A DNA stretch of 42,770 bases from a bacterium (GTDB taxonomy: Bacteria > Vulcanimicrobiota > Xenobia > Xenobiales > JADMJV01). The position numbers were made by a program, and so were the translations under genes. The notes beneath the pieces are model-generated. The model was not told the DNA's origin. It ran no database searches and was given only the letters and a program-made list of their open reading frames with translations. The stretch lies in NCBI GenBank assembly GCA_030149525.1, contig JASBRJ010000332.1, positions 1 through 42,770 on the forward strand, written 5' to 3'. Below are positions 41,801 through 42,770 of the stretch, in pieces (within the stretch, counting starts at the first letter, position 1; every line of letters starts with the position of its first letter).

Positions 41801-42770
41801 GGGATCCCTACCTCTCAGGGTCTTGAAAACTTGAAGGGGCAGTTGCACCGACTTCGGGCTCAAGCTTCCATCGCCGACGGCGATCCGGGCGCCGCTCTCA
41901 ACGATACGGAAGAGGCCACCAGGAACTTCCTGGCGACTCGAGGGCGTCCTGACGGGCTTCATTGGAAAGACGAATTCAGCCGCAACCAGATACTTAGGTC
42001 AAAAGTCTTCTTTGCGCTCAAGGATTTCAACCAGGCAGAGAACTCGATCCAGGAATCCATCGCTCATTTTGACGAGAAGATTCGCGAAGGCCGCTATGAG
42101 TACTTCGGCGATTTGATCACGGCTATGGGCGTGAAGGCTGACAACTCAGCCAAAGCCGGCAAGATCGACCAGGTGCTGGAAGAGTATCAAAAGATGCTGG
42201 CTACCACCACAACGGCCGCCAAGGCGGGCGCTTCCATCGACGGCGAGTCCGAAATGGCCAAGATCCTGGAAAAACGCGCTCGTGTCTACCGCGATCAGGG
42301 ACTTCTCAACGAAGCCTACGCCGATTATGAATCGGTCATCGGGCTGTATCGCAACCTGGTTACCAACCAAGGGCGAGGAGACCTGGCGCTTGAGTTGGTC
42401 AGGATTCACCTCGAGAGAGGTGAGATGACCACCAAGGCTGGTCACGGCCAGCACGCCATCAACGACTTTAGCGAGTCCATCAACGTGGCTAAGGCTCTGG
42501 TGGGTCAGGGACAAGCTAGTGCCGTGCCGGAGTTGGCCAGGGCTCTCCACAGGCGTGCCGACGTGCTGAAGGGCCTCGGACGGGCCCAGGATGCTCTGGC
42601 CGATCTGCAGGGCTGCATAGGATTTCGTTCTCAGTTAGCTCAACAGAGTCAAGACCCTGAACTCCTCGGAAGTCTGGGGAAAGCCTTTCTGGCTCAGGGA
42701 ACGATTCTCATGCAAGCAGGTCATGTTCCTCAGGCGGCCCAGAGTTTGGACCAGGCAAACGTTATTTTCA
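35807..42770 (+). CDS. Giant protein: PAPDFG-repeat region, STAND-like ATPase region and TPR array (partial at 3' end)
   Basis: One frame stays open from ATG 35807 to the window end (2321 codons, no stop). An in-frame TAA at 35762 bounds it upstream. Residues 1-~235 are a domain I do not recognise. A Pro/Glu/Ala-rich stretch leads to ~36 units of VPAPDFG-type repeats (401-898), then acidic sequence. Near residues 1121-1125 CCGKT lies in a Walker A-like position but lacks the upstream glycines; 'LLFILDE' (1218-1224) is Walker B-like. Residues ~1325-1390 look like a winged helix. From ~1470 TPR-like helix pairs run to the edge (e.g. 'AWAHSNLALNQLKLGLYPQAAEHVEIA'). This suggests a STAND-type signalling or scaffold protein. 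No signal peptide was found. Confidence 0.8.
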   Translation, partial: MQTEFITKRELKVPERAPKALNSLLVKTQEGIVAGGGLDTVRWLHDSLAFLTEFFASFAVGALQTVGPYSNAIKKLMEQPPSLDRSERLLAQAFTDWKAHPHHPAYESLRETFFLTSRLQTSRFAPRRHARWLGVEGRAVAGVERLPRWSRRIDLVVSGGDEQAAHGFIETYTPLLWTWTDSLQGFFSGWAVTVQTDVKDGRIGLAGSASRNDVRLELVPVDVLSGLKSSFGSDGNGGILLEGFRELGGPGQTSQPVPEAAPVSPSEQPAGAVSEERPPLDSDPHSDAPEPQAQISSVGEEAPLFAQEPQSVEAPLFAPAPGAVRTDDPLTRGTKALLVDQFRQPTPEQAEEAPASGAEAAPAEPAQPDHESSLFNLSAPTAEESGEAPTTSTVGESVSVEPAPDLGSPSEPVAEIPAPDFGDEPVTQVPAPDFGAGPVAEIPAPDFGTDSIVPVPGPDMGAPIAPPTETSAPNFGAESVDDVPAPDFGAEPVAETPAPDFSAPTEPGAEAPTADFGASLEPVAEVSAPDFGAVSEPVAEVPAPNFGAEPVTEVPAPDFGVEPVDQVPAPDFGEPAEPVAEVPAPDFGAEPVDEVPAPDFGAPSEPVAEVPAPEESVDEVPAPDFGAPAEPVAEVPAPDFGAEPVDEVPAPDFGEPAEPVAEVPAPDFGAEPVDEVPAPDFGAPAEPVAEVPAPDFSAPAEPVAKVPAPDFGAEPADEVPTPDFGAPAEPVAEAPTPDFSSPAEPVAEVPALDFSAPAEPVAEVPAPDFGAESADEVPAPNFGAPVAEVPAPDFSAPAEPVAETPAPDFSAAAETAAGDFGAPAEPVAEVPAPDFSAPAEPMAGISGPDFNSPAEPVGEVPAPDFTAPAEPVAEVPAPELGLSSDSVEEIPTPDLGSPEDDAELLVSDDSAEGLPYAIDAPQTVEVPAVDAPSSVSEESVPAVPEPTVEVSLPSLGPENVAPALPPVEPEATVEVPLSVPVSTGDDIFALNEDQEDIFAQDPDSASKPLFPSDAETVPSSVSAEPEPQFTSVEIEVPADSIRDMGAAAEEILEDNYDFSPEDGPAKPKWKGWSVDEREAVQEVCEFVVGQSESVIPEAYGQPVRAAIESTHQKIQVLLERCCGKTRLAQDLSLQESSKDSHIALLASWEKRKTDGRPGTELLRFYYELRRSKRSQRGQLALPEPQAVTALATSADKEGFGQAFQRLLGQISSLNKKPLLFILDEPPALVREALALNLSSGVRFLSILEPQNSLPALGEIVDLRPNWKAAAEELFGETASNYKDRPDANLLRLAMANELVNSDYVVPQSLAEVEEMVVKSEIVDTELLAVLSLEERAISLDDLDQWFLDAEAVTETITAFPSIFELAKTRLSPVLGLAHPSVTQRVIEQYASERSSVAKKLLGWVVLQLERTNAEKYGGLQVREIVFRNFLRLYRFAKLSNDPDILEWVLRNKDLQRRRVVLTSHLEKPGSRYELSEMLETLVELLTELVNSGKSDDLRDELAWAHSNLALNQLKLGLYPQAAEHVEIAFKLFETLVNKEKQYEFRSALSTSQYRASRIYDAMGVSDKAVEFADAAVQGFVDLVEDRGKTELTPRLGLALAHRGRLFSQADKDAAAKTDLQRAATLLENNDQVEPGESFRTLVDIQLELVTIFMDENDLESAIKEAGKAVKTATVALEEHGMEEFQPILATCHGLRAKCYQKQNEPERAQRDIVKSISLRNLSVDEGRLEQRYFLAKDLQLRAQIDQLRGAGEDATRDLGQAIELLQKLAEEGRADANSQLLVCLLDRANIYLGAGKAQEGVADLQRSLTLAEQDNSAEAGVHRAAIQDSLLQAYVKNESFDEALAISQSLLADYHAAQAWEKYSRVQLIRGSAFEKKGDQKQAHESYTQAANLLSQLLAQGQTEPLLVSVAEAYLGLGGLEMAMGRSVNAQKQIKQAIDVYSHLFQQRGRPDVLPLMLKSYSLMAAANLAQDRVGEAKQALKSGFDILKYMDSSQGKNGIPTSQGLENLKGQLHRLRAQASIADGDPGAALNDTEEATRNFLATRGRPDGLHWKDEFSRNQILRSKVFFALKDFNQAENSIQESIAHFDEKIREGRYEYFGDLITAMGVKADNSAKAGKIDQVLEEYQKMLATTTTAAKAGASIDGESEMAKILEKRARVYRDQGLLNEAYADYESVIGLYRNLVTNQGRGDLALELVRIHLERGEMTTKAGHGQHAINDFSESINVAKALVGQGQASAVPELARALHRRADVLKGLGRAQDALADLQGCIGFRSQLAQQSQDPELLGSLGKAFLAQGTILMQAGHVPQAAQSLDQANVIF
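37007..38500 (+). repeat. Array of ~36 imperfect 39/45-bp in-frame repeats
   Basis: Each unit encodes VPAPDFGAEPVDE (13 aa, 39 bp) or VPAPDFGAPAEPVAE (15 aa, 45 bp) with substitutions such as PDFS, PNFG and TPAP. In the middle the two forms alternate, giving an 84-bp higher-order period. One unit near 37648 is cut short. All unit lengths are multiples of three, so gain or loss keeps the frame. Confidence 0.95.

Noticed and set aside
1-42770. CRISPR arrays, insertion sequences, prophage genes and tRNA genes
   Set aside because: No regularly spaced short repeats with unique spacers, transposase motifs, phage structural proteins or tRNA cloverleaf sequences were seen; the only array is the coding repeat in the giant gene.

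Overview
The window is a gene-dense bacterial chromosome segment with a moderately high GC content. Thirty-three protein genes are supported on both strands. I see no tRNA, rRNA, CRISPR array, insertion sequence or phage gene. The cell is probably a diderm: there are several lipobox lipoproteins, a BON-domain lipoprotein, secreted Gly/Tyr/Asn-rich proteins and three pseudopilin-like genes. A fused GlyQS, a PIN/TRAM-IspD gene pair, many Ig-like lipoproteins and a giant TPR protein would suit an uncultivated lineage near Eremiobacterota, Melainabacteria or Armatimonadota. That placement is a low-confidence guess.

Layout. 1-7300: a proline-rich hypothetical gene cut by the window edge, then three lipoprotein genes (a lactonase-type beta-propeller and two related Ig-like proteins), separated by strong intrinsic terminators or leaders. 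7424-9506: a tightly coupled operon of a Crp/Fnr-family regulator, a flippase-like membrane protein and a BON lipoprotein. 9511-12538: three pseudopilin-like genes on the minus strand, interleaved with a plus-strand membrane protein and a small stand-alone protein resembling a subtilisin propeptide (I9). 12583-20225: dusA, fused glycyl-tRNA synthetase (with a terminator in its leader, probably an attenuator), divergent ppdK, and a glyoxalase-family gene. 20240-24945: a phosphomannomutase/phosphoglucomutase coupled to a secreted N-formylglutamate-amidohydrolase-like protein, then a Cys4 small protein, a rhomboid protease and comM. 24955-29766: two coupled secreted low-complexity proteins, rluD, and an 863-aa repetitive protein. 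29795-34177: a Nudix hydrolase facing a minus-strand run radA, PIN/TRAM, ispD, hypothetical. 34290-35542: fabG and HU, separated by a perfect 17-bp-arm palindrome. 35807-end: a giant gene of at least 2321 codons.

Much of the window is housekeeping: tRNA modification and charging, PEP/pyruvate metabolism, isoprenoid precursor synthesis, DNA repair and transformation, nucleoid structure and lipid synthesis. The accessory part is the lipoprotein cluster, the pseudopilin region, the repetitive 863-aa protein and the giant protein. The giant protein is the most unusual element. It has an N-terminal unknown domain, about 36 imperfect copies of a PAPDFG-type 13/15-residue repeat, a region resembling a degenerate STAND-type P-loop ATPase, and a long TPR array that runs off the window. 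It is the best candidate here for something undescribed.
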